Assembly (NCBI GenBank): GCA_963781105.1
Contig: CAWAED010000001.1
Coordinates: forward strand, 124,001-188,000
Source of the DNA: Palsa-295 sp963781105
GTDB lineage: Bacteria; Acidobacteriota; Terriglobia; Acidiferrales; UBA7541
Direction: 5' to 3'
Length of the DNA stretch: 64,000 bases
The translations under genes were made by a program, and so were the position numbers. Below are positions 27,418 to 35,474 of the stretch, piece by piece. The notes beneath the pieces are model-generated. The model saw only the letters and a program-made list of their open reading frames with translations, was not told the DNA's origin and did no database searches. Each line of letters opens with the position of its first letter. The first letter of the stretch is position 1.

Positions 27418-27541
27418 GCGAACGTACCCTACACGGAGTGAGGTTGCTTGCGCGTAACGCGCAAATGAATGGCAAGTTACAGAGTTTTACACACACGCGA
27501 TACATGAGTCATAAAAACGGGCGGTAGACCAAGTCGCTGGC

Positions 27542-27862
27542 TTAGTGTTCACAAATGTTCCTAAGTTTTCGGTGCTCTTCCGCTTGTCGCTTGTCCCCTC
27601 CCGCTTGCATCTCGTCTATAACCGGATCGCCAGAAGGCTGCACCAAGGAAGGAATCGATGACCCGGTTGGCCGTTGGCTTGTCACCGCAGGTTCCGTTCG
27701 GAGTGTCTTGCAAAGCTGGCCAGTGGCCGTGTCAAACGCTACGACTCCGTCGTAACCTTCGACAGGTTTGAATCTGTTGGCCGGACGGTGGTGCACCGCG
27801 ATAAAGAGGCTCTCCGCTGCCAGCAGAAGCGCTAGGACCGCAATCAGTGACTTGAGCAGCAT
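27542..27862 (-). CDS. Small exported or membrane-anchored protein of unknown function
   Basis: A 106-aa frame with an N-terminal hydrophobic segment (MLLKSLIAVLALLLAAESLF) that could be a signal anchor. It is followed by a polar body with one cysteine and a charged C-terminal end (KRQAEEHRKLRNICEH). Codon pattern and hydrophobic start support a real gene, but the Shine-Dalgarno sequence is poor. It is divergent from the small XRE regulator gene across 110 bp, which often marks a regulator-target pair. No family recognised. Confidence 0.5.
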   Translation of the reverse strand: MLLKSLIAVLALLLAAESLFIAVHHRPANRFKPVEGYDGVVAFDTATGQLCKTLRTEPAVTSQRPTGSSIPSLVQPSGDPVIDEMQAGGDKRQAEEHRKLRNICEH

Positions 27863-27972
27863 GCGTTACCGGTGTAGTCCTTTCTACTTGAGTCGCTGAA
27901 AGGACCCGTAATCCCATTCGGTGGTGCTCGTAAGGATACTACGAGAGACTGCCGCCTGGAATAACTGGTCAA

Positions 27973-28197
27973 GTGGCGACACTTCGAAAGCGATTCGGTC
28001 TGCGTTTGCGAGGCGTTCGAGCGCAACGCGGTATGACGCAGGAGCGTTTCGCCGAGATGCTCAATATGTCCGTCGACTTCTTGAGCCTTGTGGAACGAGG
28101 AATCAGTGCGCCTTCGTTTGAAACCCTGGAAAGAATCGCTAAAAGGTTAAAGATGCCTGTCGCTGATCTATTTAAGTTCGACGTGACTACCCGTTAG
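27973..28197 (+). CDS. Small XRE-family helix-turn-helix regulator
   Basis: 74 aa from a GTG. Nearly the whole protein is one HTH_XRE domain: LRLRGVRAQRGMTQERFAEM (helices 1-2), then SVDFLSLVERGISAPSFETLE with the recognition helix, ending in KRLKMPVADLF. It should bind DNA as a dimer. It lacks any effector domain, as in restriction-modification controllers, phage or plasmid regulators. It lies at the left edge of the accessory region, 150-200 bp from an IS110-type element. Its targets are unknown; the divergent 106-aa gene is the nearest candidate. Confidence 0.85.
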   Translation: MATLRKRFGLRLRGVRAQRGMTQERFAEMLNMSVDFLSLVERGISAPSFETLERIAKRLKMPVADLFKFDVTTR

Positions 28198-28349
28198 TAG
28201 CGCTCGGGTTGCTGCTGGTAATGCGGAACGTATAGGTCAGGGCCTTTCACAGGCCATTCGAACGAACGCAGCGCGCCAGCGTCGAGTGTATTGCCCAATG
28301 CGCCGTCGGATTTCCCCTGCGGCGCATTTTGCATTTTCCCCCATAAATT

Positions 28350-28377
28350 TAACTTGGACGGTTAGTCGCGTTACCGT
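28350..28377. repeat. Left arm of a dispersed palindromic repeat, split by an IS110 element
   Basis: The core TTGGACGGTTAGTCGCG followed by TTACCG recurs at 39168-39212 and 55612-55646, where it continues directly into GGACATCT. Here it continues into GTACAAGTGG and the IS110-type element begins about 30 bp on. The bases GGACATCTCCGGTAACG reappear beyond the far end of that element, at 30005 onward. Confidence 0.6.
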
Positions 28378-28474
28378 ACAAGTGGTTTTGCCCGATTTCA
28401 CACATTATGAAAGGGCGCCCCTTCGGGGTAGGTTTTGAGTGCATGGCTCAACGCCTACAAGAAAGGAGCGCCCT

Positions 28475-29542
28475 ATGACCGGCACTAAATATATCGGCAT
28501 GGATGTGCACAAGGAAAGCATTTCGATTGCAGTGAGGAACTCGGTCGGCAAGGTGGCGATGGAATGCGTCATCGAGACCAAGGCGAGCACCATTTTGCAG
28601 TTCATCGACGGGCTGCGCGGAGATGTGCGCGTCACGTTCGAAGAAGGGACCTGGGCGGCCTGGTTGTACGACTTGATGAAGCCGCACGTGACGGAAGTCG
28701 TAGTGTGTAATCCGCGGAGGAATGCCCTGCTGAAAGACGGCAGTAAGAGTGACCGGATCGATGCCCGCAAGCTGGCCGAGCAGTTGTACATGAACAACAT
28801 CAAGTCGGTCTATCACGGAGAGCACGGCTTGCGAACGTTGAAGGAGTTGGCGCGCAGTTATCTGACCATCACCAAGGATCTTACGCGGGTCATGAATCGG
28901 CTGAAGGCGTTGTATCGCGGTTGGGGCATTCCGTGTTTCGGCAACCAAGTGTATGCACCGCGTTACCGTGCGGAATGGCTCGGTAAAATCCGCGAAGCCG
29001 GCGTCCGGCGACGCGCCGAACACTACTACCAGCAGCTCGATGCCTTGCAACTCTTGCGCCAGGAGGTGCGACGGGATCTGTTGGTGGAAGCCAAGAAGCA
29101 CAAGGCCTGGAAACTGCTGCGCCAGATTCCGGGGGTCGGTCCGATCCGGGCGGCTCTATTGGTTGCGCTGATGCAGACGCCTCATCGATTCCGCACCAAG
29201 CGACAACTTTGGACCTACAGCGGCCTGGGATTAGAAACGCATGACAGTGCCCAGTACCACGTTCGGGAAGGTCAGCTGCAACGTTCCAACAGACCGGCGA
29301 CGCTGCGTGGCCTCAATGAGAACCACAACCACGACCTCAAAGACATTTTCAAGGGTGCGGCGATGAGAGCCAGCACTGCGGCCGGACCGCTACACGATTT
29401 CTATGAGAATTTGCTCGTCAAAGGGAGGAAACCCACGATGGCGCGCCTGACCTTGGCGAGGAAAATTGCCGCGATCACGTTGATCGTCTGGAAGAAGGAG
29501 GTACGTTTCGACGCCAACTATTTGAAACCACAAGCAGTTTGA
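28475..29542 (+). CDS. IS110-family DEDD transposase/recombinase, copy A
   Basis: 355 aa from the ATG at 28475, preceded by AAGGAG. The N-terminal RuvC-like DEDD domain has YIGMDVHKESI with the first Asp, FEEGTWAAWL with the Glu, and DRIDARKLAE with the later Asp residues. The C-terminal Transposase_20 domain carries the helix-hairpin-helix LRQIPGVGPIRAALLVAL and a conserved Ser region near WTYSGLGLETHDS. Members of this family insert by an RNA-guided, site-specific reaction. The gene appears intact. Copy C is the same length (355 aa) and clearly related but not identical, so the copies are not recent duplicates. Confidence 0.93.
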   Translation: MTGTKYIGMDVHKESISIAVRNSVGKVAMECVIETKASTILQFIDGLRGDVRVTFEEGTWAAWLYDLMKPHVTEVVVCNPRRNALLKDGSKSDRIDARKLAEQLYMNNIKSVYHGEHGLRTLKELARSYLTITKDLTRVMNRLKALYRGWGIPCFGNQVYAPRYRAEWLGKIREAGVRRRAEHYYQQLDALQLLRQEVRRDLLVEAKKHKAWKLLRQIPGVGPIRAALLVALMQTPHRFRTKRQLWTYSGLGLETHDSAQYHVREGQLQRSNRPATLRGLNENHNHDLKDIFKGAAMRASTAAGPLHDFYENLLVKGRKPTMARLTLARKIAAITLIVWKKEVRFDANYLKPQAV

Positions 29543-29994
29543 GCGCCTCTGGCTGAGAGTCCGTTCCGTCCCCGGGGGCCATTCCCGGCGGTGCTGTCGG
29601 GTTCTTGAGACGCTCGATTTCGAGGGGAAGTATCAACCGGAGAAGTCAGGCCCGTGCGGGAAGCGCGTGAGTCTCCGACTTCACCCTATGCCCCCTCGGA
29701 CAATCGAAGAAAGCCATAGGCTGCGAGTCTCCAATAGGACCATGTGTTGCCACTCATCCAGTGGACAACCGTCAGGCTTGTTGTTTCAGAAAACGATTGG
29801 CGCCGCCACGACAGCGAAATGGAACCACAGGGGAGAGGAAACATATCTCCGCTTCCTGCGCGGAGACGAAACAGGACACGCAGCCTGAGTAAGACCACTC
29901 TCGAAGCGAGGGGGCACGTTCAAACAGTTGGGCTGAATGCCGAGAGAAAAAACGACCGGCATCGAGCCGACGGGGAGATTTTTCTGTTGACATT
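29543..29994 (+). ncRNA. Candidate bridge RNA region of IS110 element A
   Basis: Noncoding 3' end of element A. A core at about 29686-29757 (CCCCCTCGGACAATCGAAGA, then AAGCCATAGGC and ATAGGACCATG) is conserved in the same place in copy C (about 47034-47095, minus) and remnant D (about 62570-62630, minus), although none encodes a protein. Upstream, GGTTCTTGAGACGCTC and TTTCGAG are also shared with D. The location matches bridge RNAs of IS1111-type elements; the RNA ends and guide loops were not determined. Confidence 0.4.
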
Positions 29995-30088
29995 CCCTTT
30001 TATAGGACATCTCCGGTAACGGCGTTTATCAGGCACAACTCAAGATCGGTTCCCTCCGCGTTAGGGATGTCTGGCCGATTGCCGCAGT

Positions 30089-30988
30089 TCAGTTGACGTG
30101 TCGAAGCCCAGCCAAGGCCTTCATCCGTTCGATCAGCAGCGGATTGATTCTGTGCGTGGCGATTCCCGAGCGATTCGCCTCCCGAACAAGTACCGGCGGG
30201 GTTGTGCCAAAGTTCATTTGTAGGACTCCGCTTTCTTCCGTACAACCAGACGTAACGGAGAAGCCGGCATCGTATTGATTAGGCATTCCCGGCGCTTCCT
30301 CTATTTTTCCCACAAAATCGAGAACGTTCGCTCCGTCGGTCATCTCGAATGACGATAGATCACCGACGGAAATGCCGGGATTGCCAGCTTCGATTGTCAG
30401 TGACGAAAAACAAGGATCGTTTGTGACGGTCATGGAGCCCGTGACACTAAAACTTGAGTCCTCGGTCAGCGTGGCCGTCACGCCGGGTGCACCGATGGGG
30501 TCAATCTGCATGTCGCCGGCGAAGGGGCCTGAGAGCGGAGGAATAAAGCCAGCGCTGAAGCTGATCGGCGCGCCGCTGATGCACGTACCGCTGGAGGTAA
30601 ACTTTCCGTTCGTGATGGATTGACCGTCCGCACTAAGTGTGCCGGTGAGTGTAATCGTGTCAGAATCGATGGTAACGACCAATTTGAAGTTGTTGCCCGA
30701 CACAGTTCCGGCACTGGAATCCACGTGCATGCCCGTGCAGTTGGAGCTGTCGACGGTGTGACCGCTGTCCGAAGAGATGGTGTTGCCGGACTGAACGAGA
30801 TCCAAGTCAAGTTCGACCGCGTTGGCAAATAACCCGCCGGACGCCGAGTAAAGTGTAGCGCTCCATTTGCCCGGTACAAAAGTGGTGCTGGAGCCGCCGC
30901 CGCTCGCGCCGCCGCCACCGCAGCTAGACGTGAGCATGAGCAAGCTAAGGCCAAGTAGGGAGCAGGACGTGACTTTGCAAGAGTGCAT
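30089..30988 (-). CDS. Probable exported lipoprotein, duplicate 1
   Basis: 299 aa. The N-terminus has a hydrophobic stretch (LLGLSLLMLTSS) followed by Cys and a Gly-rich linker (CGGGGASGGG), a lipobox-like pattern that suggests a secreted lipoprotein. The body is beta-rich and Ser/Thr/Gly-rich, with scattered cysteines that may pair. No enzymatic motif is visible, and no family is recognised. The product is identical to that of the gene at 31183-32082, within the tandem 1094-bp repeat. Start: ATG at 30988 with GGAG-like bases upstream. Confidence 0.7.
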   Translation of the reverse strand: MHSCKVTSCSLLGLSLLMLTSSCGGGGASGGGSSTTFVPGKWSATLYSASGGLFANAVELDLDLVQSGNTISSDSGHTVDSSNCTGMHVDSSAGTVSGNNFKLVVTIDSDTITLTGTLSADGQSITNGKFTSSGTCISGAPISFSAGFIPPLSGPFAGDMQIDPIGAPGVTATLTEDSSFSVTGSMTVTNDPCFSSLTIEAGNPGISVGDLSSFEMTDGANVLDFVGKIEEAPGMPNQYDAGFSVTSGCTEESGVLQMNFGTTPPVLVREANRSGIATHRINPLLIERMKALAGLRHVN

Positions 30989-31182
30989 AAACTCTCCTTG
31001 ACGAGAATCGTCAGAGATGCGCAGTACAGTTTCCGTTTTGATAGGGTTTCTTGCGTGGATCGCATCATTTGTTCTGCGGTTGAGAATCTACACAAATTTC
31101 ACATCTCCGGTAACGGCGTTTATCAGGCACAACTCAAGATCGGTTCCCTCCGCGTTAGGGATGTCTGGCCGATTGCCGCAGT

Positions 31183-32082
31183 TCAGTTGACGTGTCGAAG
31201 CCCAGCCAAGGCCTTCATCCGTTCGATCAGCAGCGGATTGATTCTGTGCGTGGCGATTCCCGAGCGATTCGCCTCCCGAACAAGTACCGGCGGGGTTGTG
31301 CCAAAGTTCATTTGTAGGACTCCGCTTTCTTCCGTACAACCAGACGTAACGGAGAAGCCGGCATCGTATTGATTAGGCATTCCCGGCGCTTCCTCTATTT
31401 TTCCCACAAAATCGAGAACGTTCGCTCCGTCGGTCATCTCGAATGACGATAGATCACCGACGGAAATGCCGGGATTGCCAGCTTCGATTGTCAGTGACGA
31501 AAAACAAGGATCGTTTGTGACGGTCATGGAGCCCGTGACACTAAAACTTGAGTCCTCGGTCAGCGTGGCCGTCACGCCGGGTGCACCGATGGGGTCAATC
31601 TGCATGTCGCCGGCGAAGGGGCCTGAGAGCGGAGGAATAAAGCCAGCGCTGAAGCTGATCGGCGCGCCGCTGATGCACGTACCGCTGGAGGTAAACTTTC
31701 CGTTCGTGATGGATTGACCGTCCGCACTAAGTGTGCCGGTGAGTGTAATCGTGTCAGAATCGATGGTAACGACCAATTTGAAGTTGTTGCCCGACACAGT
31801 TCCGGCACTGGAATCCACGTGCATGCCCGTGCAGTTGGAGCTGTCGACGGTGTGACCGCTGTCCGAAGAGATGGTGTTGCCGGACTGAACGAGATCCAAG
31901 TCAAGTTCGACCGCGTTGGCAAATAACCCGCCGGACGCCGAGTAAAGTGTAGCGCTCCATTTGCCCGGTACAAAAGTGGTGCTGGAGCCGCCGCCGCTCG
32001 CGCCGCCGCCACCGCAGCTAGACGTGAGCATGAGCAAGCTAAGGCCAAGTAGGGAGCAGGACGTGACTTTGCAAGAGTGCAT
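31183..32082 (-). CDS. Probable exported lipoprotein, duplicate 2
   Basis: 299 aa, identical in translation to the gene at 30089-30988. It has the same signal-like N-terminus, Cys-Gly linker and beta-rich body. It is the upstream copy on the minus strand; the 112 bp between its start and the unit end should contain its promoter, also duplicated. Beyond the start lies the IS256 element, so only this short native region remains upstream. Confidence 0.7.
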   Translation of the reverse strand: MHSCKVTSCSLLGLSLLMLTSSCGGGGASGGGSSTTFVPGKWSATLYSASGGLFANAVELDLDLVQSGNTISSDSGHTVDSSNCTGMHVDSSAGTVSGNNFKLVVTIDSDTITLTGTLSADGQSITNGKFTSSGTCISGAPISFSAGFIPPLSGPFAGDMQIDPIGAPGVTATLTEDSSFSVTGSMTVTNDPCFSSLTIEAGNPGISVGDLSSFEMTDGANVLDFVGKIEEAPGMPNQYDAGFSVTSGCTEESGVLQMNFGTTPPVLVREANRSGIATHRINPLLIERMKALAGLRHVN

Positions 32083-32194
32083 AAACTCTCCTTGACGAGA
32101 ATCGTCAGAGATGCGCAGTACAGTTTCCGTTTTGATAGGGTTTCTTGCGTGGATCGCATCATTTGTTCTGCGGTTGAGAATCTACACAAATTTC

Positions 32195-33686
32195 TGAATC
32201 GCCCGAGGATGTCCGAGTTTTAGTTGATTGCAGCGACTCTCGATGTTCGGCACTGTAAGTCTACCTACAACCAAGTTCAAGCGACTTCTACTGCACGGAC
32301 TTCCTTCTGCTGAATGCGCGACGGATTCAGTCGTTCCTTCAGCAACAAGATTTCTTGATAGCCTTTGATGCGTCGGAACTTCTTTTCTGCTTCCAACAGT
32401 CCTGTGGCGGTCCAGCGCAGCGGCTGATTTCCTTCGCGCCAACGTTTTACGTTCCGCGCCACCCGCTGAACGGTCGACAAGCACGATTCGATCGGGTTGG
32501 TAGTGGCCAGTTTCCGCCGCAACACCGCTCCTACTCCCAAGCGATGTACCGTCAGCGTTTCTTCCAGCCCCTCCTCCAAGCTTCGGGCAGCGCTCGGATT
32601 GATTCTTTCCAGTTGCCGGAAGATTTTCTGTAGCGCCTCTTTGGCCTCCGCGTAGTTGCTCATCGCGTAGGCATTGCGCATTCGCCGATCGTAGTCTTTC
32701 TGGCAGTTCTCGGGCAGGTACTCCTTCACGTTCCGTCGCTTGTGGATCTGACAACGCTGGACTTCCACTTGCTCTCCGAAGACACGTTCCACACCGGCGC
32801 GCAGTGCTTTCGATCCATCCAGCACCACCAGATACCGCCGCCGCAGATCCAGTCCGCGGTCCACCAGATCTTCCAACAACCCTTTGACCACCGTGGTGTT
32901 CTCCGTGGCTCCTTGCCACACTCCCAACACGTGCTTTTCTCCGCTTTCTGCAATGCCCAGGGCCACCACCAGCACCTGGCCGCCAAAGTGAATGCCATCG
33001 ATCATCAGCACCACCAGATTTAGATCCTCCAATCGTCGCTCGCAGAGCGCCCGCAACTGATTGCTACTGGCCTCTACAAACTGCCGACTCACGCTGCTTT
33101 TCTCGATCCCGTAGCCTTCCACAACACTCTCCACCGCGCGCCGGTAGTTCCGTGTGGACAACCCGGCCACCATGCGTTCCCGCACCGCTCGTTGCAGTTT
33201 TCCGTCCTGTTGCAACTGACCGTAGCTCTCTAATTCCACTTCTCGCCCTTCGCGGGTTCGTACGCGCGGTCGTTCCAGTGGAATTTTCTGTCCAGCAAAA
33301 ACTACATAACCCGGTTGCTTGCCCCAGCGCACACAGCCGGCGCTAGGATTTGGCCGATGCGGAGGTCCGACTCGGCTCGTCACTTCGTTTTCCAAGATGG
33401 CACGCAGAATCTGCAGCCCGGCTTGCCCCGTCAGCTCTTCCACCTGCGCTTGCAGTTCGCTCCACACCTCGGCGATCGGCAACGGCACCTGCACCAGCAA
33501 CGCCTGCCCACCGACGACCTCAAACTTGGGATTGGACTTGTGGTCTTTGCTCTGGTATTTGTTTCTCACGGCGGCTCTCTCCTTTAAAAAGGGATTCTCA
33601 ACCCGAACTCTATCCGAGTTCGGGCGAGAGCCGCTGCTTCTTCTTCTCAAGGTTCAACTAAAGGCGGGGCATCCTCAATCGCCCTT
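32195..33686 (-). mobile_element. IS256-family insertion sequence
   Basis: About 1.5 kb with one transposase. Imperfect terminal inverted repeats are visible: the left end reads CGCCCGAGGATGTCCGAG then TTTTAG, and the right end, read inward on the minus strand, is CGATTGAGGATGCCCCGC then CTTTAG. The outermost bases are not exact. The left border abuts the tandem duplication; I found no target-site duplication. Confidence 0.7.
32277..33569 (-). CDS. IS256-family (Mutator-type) transposase
   Basis: 430 aa from the GTG at 33569, chosen for AAGGAGAG upstream; the frame extends further but without a signal. Expected DDE features are visible: MIDGIHFGG (first Asp), VVLDGSKALRAGV (second Asp), the C/H-rich RCQIHKRRNVKEYLPE motif, and the late TTNPIESCLSTVQRVARNVK segment with the Glu. 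Length is typical of the family and no frameshift is seen, so the element may be active. Confidence 0.92.
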   Translation of the reverse strand: MRNKYQSKDHKSNPKFEVVGGQALLVQVPLPIAEVWSELQAQVEELTGQAGLQILRAILENEVTSRVGPPHRPNPSAGCVRWGKQPGYVVFAGQKIPLERPRVRTREGREVELESYGQLQQDGKLQRAVRERMVAGLSTRNYRRAVESVVEGYGIEKSSVSRQFVEASSNQLRALCERRLEDLNLVVLMIDGIHFGGQVLVVALGIAESGEKHVLGVWQGATENTTVVKGLLEDLVDRGLDLRRRYLVVLDGSKALRAGVERVFGEQVEVQRCQIHKRRNVKEYLPENCQKDYDRRMRNAYAMSNYAEAKEALQKIFRQLERINPSAARSLEEGLEETLTVHRLGVGAVLRRKLATTNPIESCLSTVQRVARNVKRWREGNQPLRWTATGLLEAEKKFRRIKGYQEILLLKERLNPSRIQQKEVRAVEVA

Positions 33687-33765
33687 TGCCGACTGGCTAA
33701 GCCGTGGGAAGTCGCCTTATAGGACAACTGATTGTCGGGGCCTGTCCTGGCACCAGAAGCCGAAT

Positions 33766-34224
33766 CTATGGGGCTCTGTAAATGGTTTCGTGGGCCGGCC
33801 ACAGTGCTCCTATTGCCGCGCCGCCCGCGGCGCCAATCACCGCGCCAACTGCAGTTGGCAGGCCTCTCCCACCCGGCGCCACGCAGAAGGAATTCGTAGG
33901 CGAGCAAGGTTGGTACGCCGCAGCTCCAATTCCAGCTCCACCGGCCGCACCTATTGCGCTGCCGATGAGCGTATTGCGCAAACGATGCTTATTCTCCATG
34001 AGCTTGACGCTGCGAACGTCTTGCCTCTGGATTGTCTGCGCGCCGGACTTTCCCTGAAGTGAGATTTCCTTGTCCGACACACTCAAGAACGTTCCGGAGT
34101 CCTTCTTCGAGGTTTGAACCACTTGAATCTTCTGCCCCGCTTGCAGCGTGTTCAGGTTCTCCCATTGAGCTGAAACCACACAAGGCATTCCCAAAACGCA
34201 AGCCAAAATCCAGAATTTTCGCAT
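33766..34224 (-). CDS. Small secreted glycine-zipper protein
   Basis: 152 aa from the ATG at 34224, chosen because GGAGGGG precedes it and a signal peptide follows (MRKFWILACVLGMPCVVSAQ). The central part (about 25-80) is a small beta domain. The C-terminal half contains two glycine-zipper stretches, GSAIGAAGGAGIGAAAY and GAVIGAAGGAAIGALWPA, which probably insert in or associate with a membrane. Similar proteins are frequent in Acidobacteriota; their function is not known. The gene ends about 80 bp from the IS256 element. Confidence 0.75.
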   Translation of the reverse strand: MRKFWILACVLGMPCVVSAQWENLNTLQAGQKIQVVQTSKKDSGTFLSVSDKEISLQGKSGAQTIQRQDVRSVKLMENKHRLRNTLIGSAIGAAGGAGIGAAAYQPCSPTNSFCVAPGGRGLPTAVGAVIGAAGGAAIGALWPAHETIYRAP

Positions 34225-34721
34225 CGTGATTTGACCCCTCCGATCACTGCGTTCTCGGCAGCGAATAATCGGACTACAGCGTGAGACCGCAAGGCTCGAA
34301 TTTCCTGTTTGTGTTCGCATCGAAAGATAAACTAGACTTGCCCGCTCAACTGGGGATAGAACCGATACTTCACTCGTCCGGTTAATCTGTTTACCAGGCA
34401 ATAGACTGATCTCCGGCATCCGAAGCGTTCACCTGCCATATAAAATAAGCCTGTATGATTCCTGCTGGCTTTATGGCGAAACGAGTTTGCGCGAAGCCTG
34501 ATTGGCTTCCAGCGGACCAGGTAACTACACAGCCGCCGCGCTTCGACTGGACGCGCGAGTTAGCGGCTGAGCCTTTGGATTGGCGCGCTTGACCCTGATT
34601 CGGAAGTGGAAGATTTAAGTCTTGCGAGCGTGCCCAAGACCTCCCGACCCTCCCTAAATGTCCCACTCCCGATTGGTGCGACCGAAATTGTGGTGCGGAT
34701 GGAAAGTATGGCGGCACGGTG
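34225..34721. other. Intergenic stretch without a supported gene
   Basis: About 500 bp. It contains TCTGTTTACCAGGCAATAG at about 34386-34404, related to the dispersed palindromic repeat arms. A 117-codon open frame at 34391-34744 lacks family features and a signal and overlaps the next gene, so I do not call it. Confidence 0.4.
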
Positions 34722-35240
34722 CTACTTGTGATCTTCCGGCTCAATCTTTGTGGCCTCGCTGGTGATCTGCGCGGCCGTCGGAGTCATTGTGGCGATTCCG
34801 GCACCCACGTACAGGGCTGAGACGACGGTCCGGATTCCCCGCCCGTGATTTACAACTACGAACATCAGAACAATCTCCTGCGGAGGCGTCACGTCAGGAA
34901 AATGAATCGTGGCCGTACCTGTACAGTCCGAGTTCACCGAGTACACACCGCTTTCGCCGGTTCGAAAAGCATCTAGCGGTCCCGCGGGGGCGCCGCTTTT
35001 CACGACGAAATCCGTCTGGATGAGGCCTCCGTGACCGTCGAATGTGGTTAAGGCGACGCCGTTTACCGGCCCTGGGGCCGGCCCGCCGATAATTTGACCC
35101 GAAATCGTGAAGCCGTAATCGCCATGGAGCGTTGCAAGGGAGCATCCGTCCTTGTTGCCGTCCTGGGCCTTGGTTGAACTGGGCAGGACAAGTAGTAGGG
35201 CTGTAACAGCGAGGGCCGCTTTCGCAAGAAGCGTTTTCAC
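34722..35240 (-). CDS. Small secreted protein of unknown function
   Basis: 172 aa from a GTG with AAGGAG upstream. It has a signal peptide (MKTLLAKAALAVTALLLVLP) followed by a beta-rich domain with the segment CSLATLHGDYGFTISGQI and a second cysteine near SDCTGTATI. This pattern recurs in small exported proteins of Acidobacteriota, probably with one disulfide. No catalytic motif is visible. It is divergent from the winged-helix/TPR gene across about 235 bp. Confidence 0.75.
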   Translation of the reverse strand: MKTLLAKAALAVTALLLVLPSSTKAQDGNKDGCSLATLHGDYGFTISGQIIGGPAPGPVNGVALTTFDGHGGLIQTDFVVKSGAPAGPLDAFRTGESGVYSVNSDCTGTATIHFPDVTPPQEIVLMFVVVNHGRGIRTVVSALYVGAGIATMTPTAAQITSEATKIEPEDHK

Positions 35241-35474
35241 GTTGATTCTCCTTTTACCGAAACCGAACTCGCGCGGAAATCCGAGCCACTAACTTTCTCG
35301 TGGGTGGTGCTGGGTGGTGCGCGGATGATCGTCGGGAAAGGGCTTGGACGCAATGGAGCGAGGCTAAAGATTTGCTGAAGAAATTATAAAGCACGTAACG
35401 CGTTACTTTTAGTTACACCTACCCCATCCGGAGTTATCGAGGTAGAATACCGCCACGAATCGCTGGCAGCCCGC

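Larger units (their letters stand above)
28406..30004 (+). mobile_element. IS110-family element A (IS1111-like organisation), apparently complete
   Basis: About 1.6 kb. Subterminal inverted repeats TATGAAAGGG (28406-28415) and CCCTTTTATA (29995-30004) flank one transposase gene. The left noncoding end is short (about 70 bp) and the right is long (about 450 bp), the arrangement of the IS1111 subgroup. There is no obvious target-site duplication, as expected for this family. Copy C (46848-48375) and remnants B and D share the ends. Confidence 0.8.
30007..32194. repeat. Perfect tandem duplication of a 1094-bp unit
   Basis: Bases 30007-31100 and 31101-32194 read identically wherever I compared them, each holding one whole lipoprotein-like gene plus its promoter side. 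Each unit starts with ACATCTCCGGTAACGGCG and ends with CTACACAAATTTC. The outer borders coincide with the end of IS110 element A on the left and the start of the IS256 element on the right. Either a very recent duplication or an assembly artefact could explain it. Confidence 0.9.

Noticed and set aside
29667..30019. Short open frames within the 3' end of IS110 element A
   Set aside because: They are in different frames in copies A, C and D, whereas nucleotide blocks are conserved; this argues for RNA rather than protein.
30007..32194. CRISPR array or short-repeat array
   Set aside because: The only tandem repeat is a two-copy unit of 1094 bp containing a gene; no short regularly spaced repeats occur anywhere in the window.
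34391..34744. 117-codon open frame on the minus strand
   Set aside because: It overlaps the start region of a better gene, is Ser/Arg/Gln-rich without signal peptide or homology cues.
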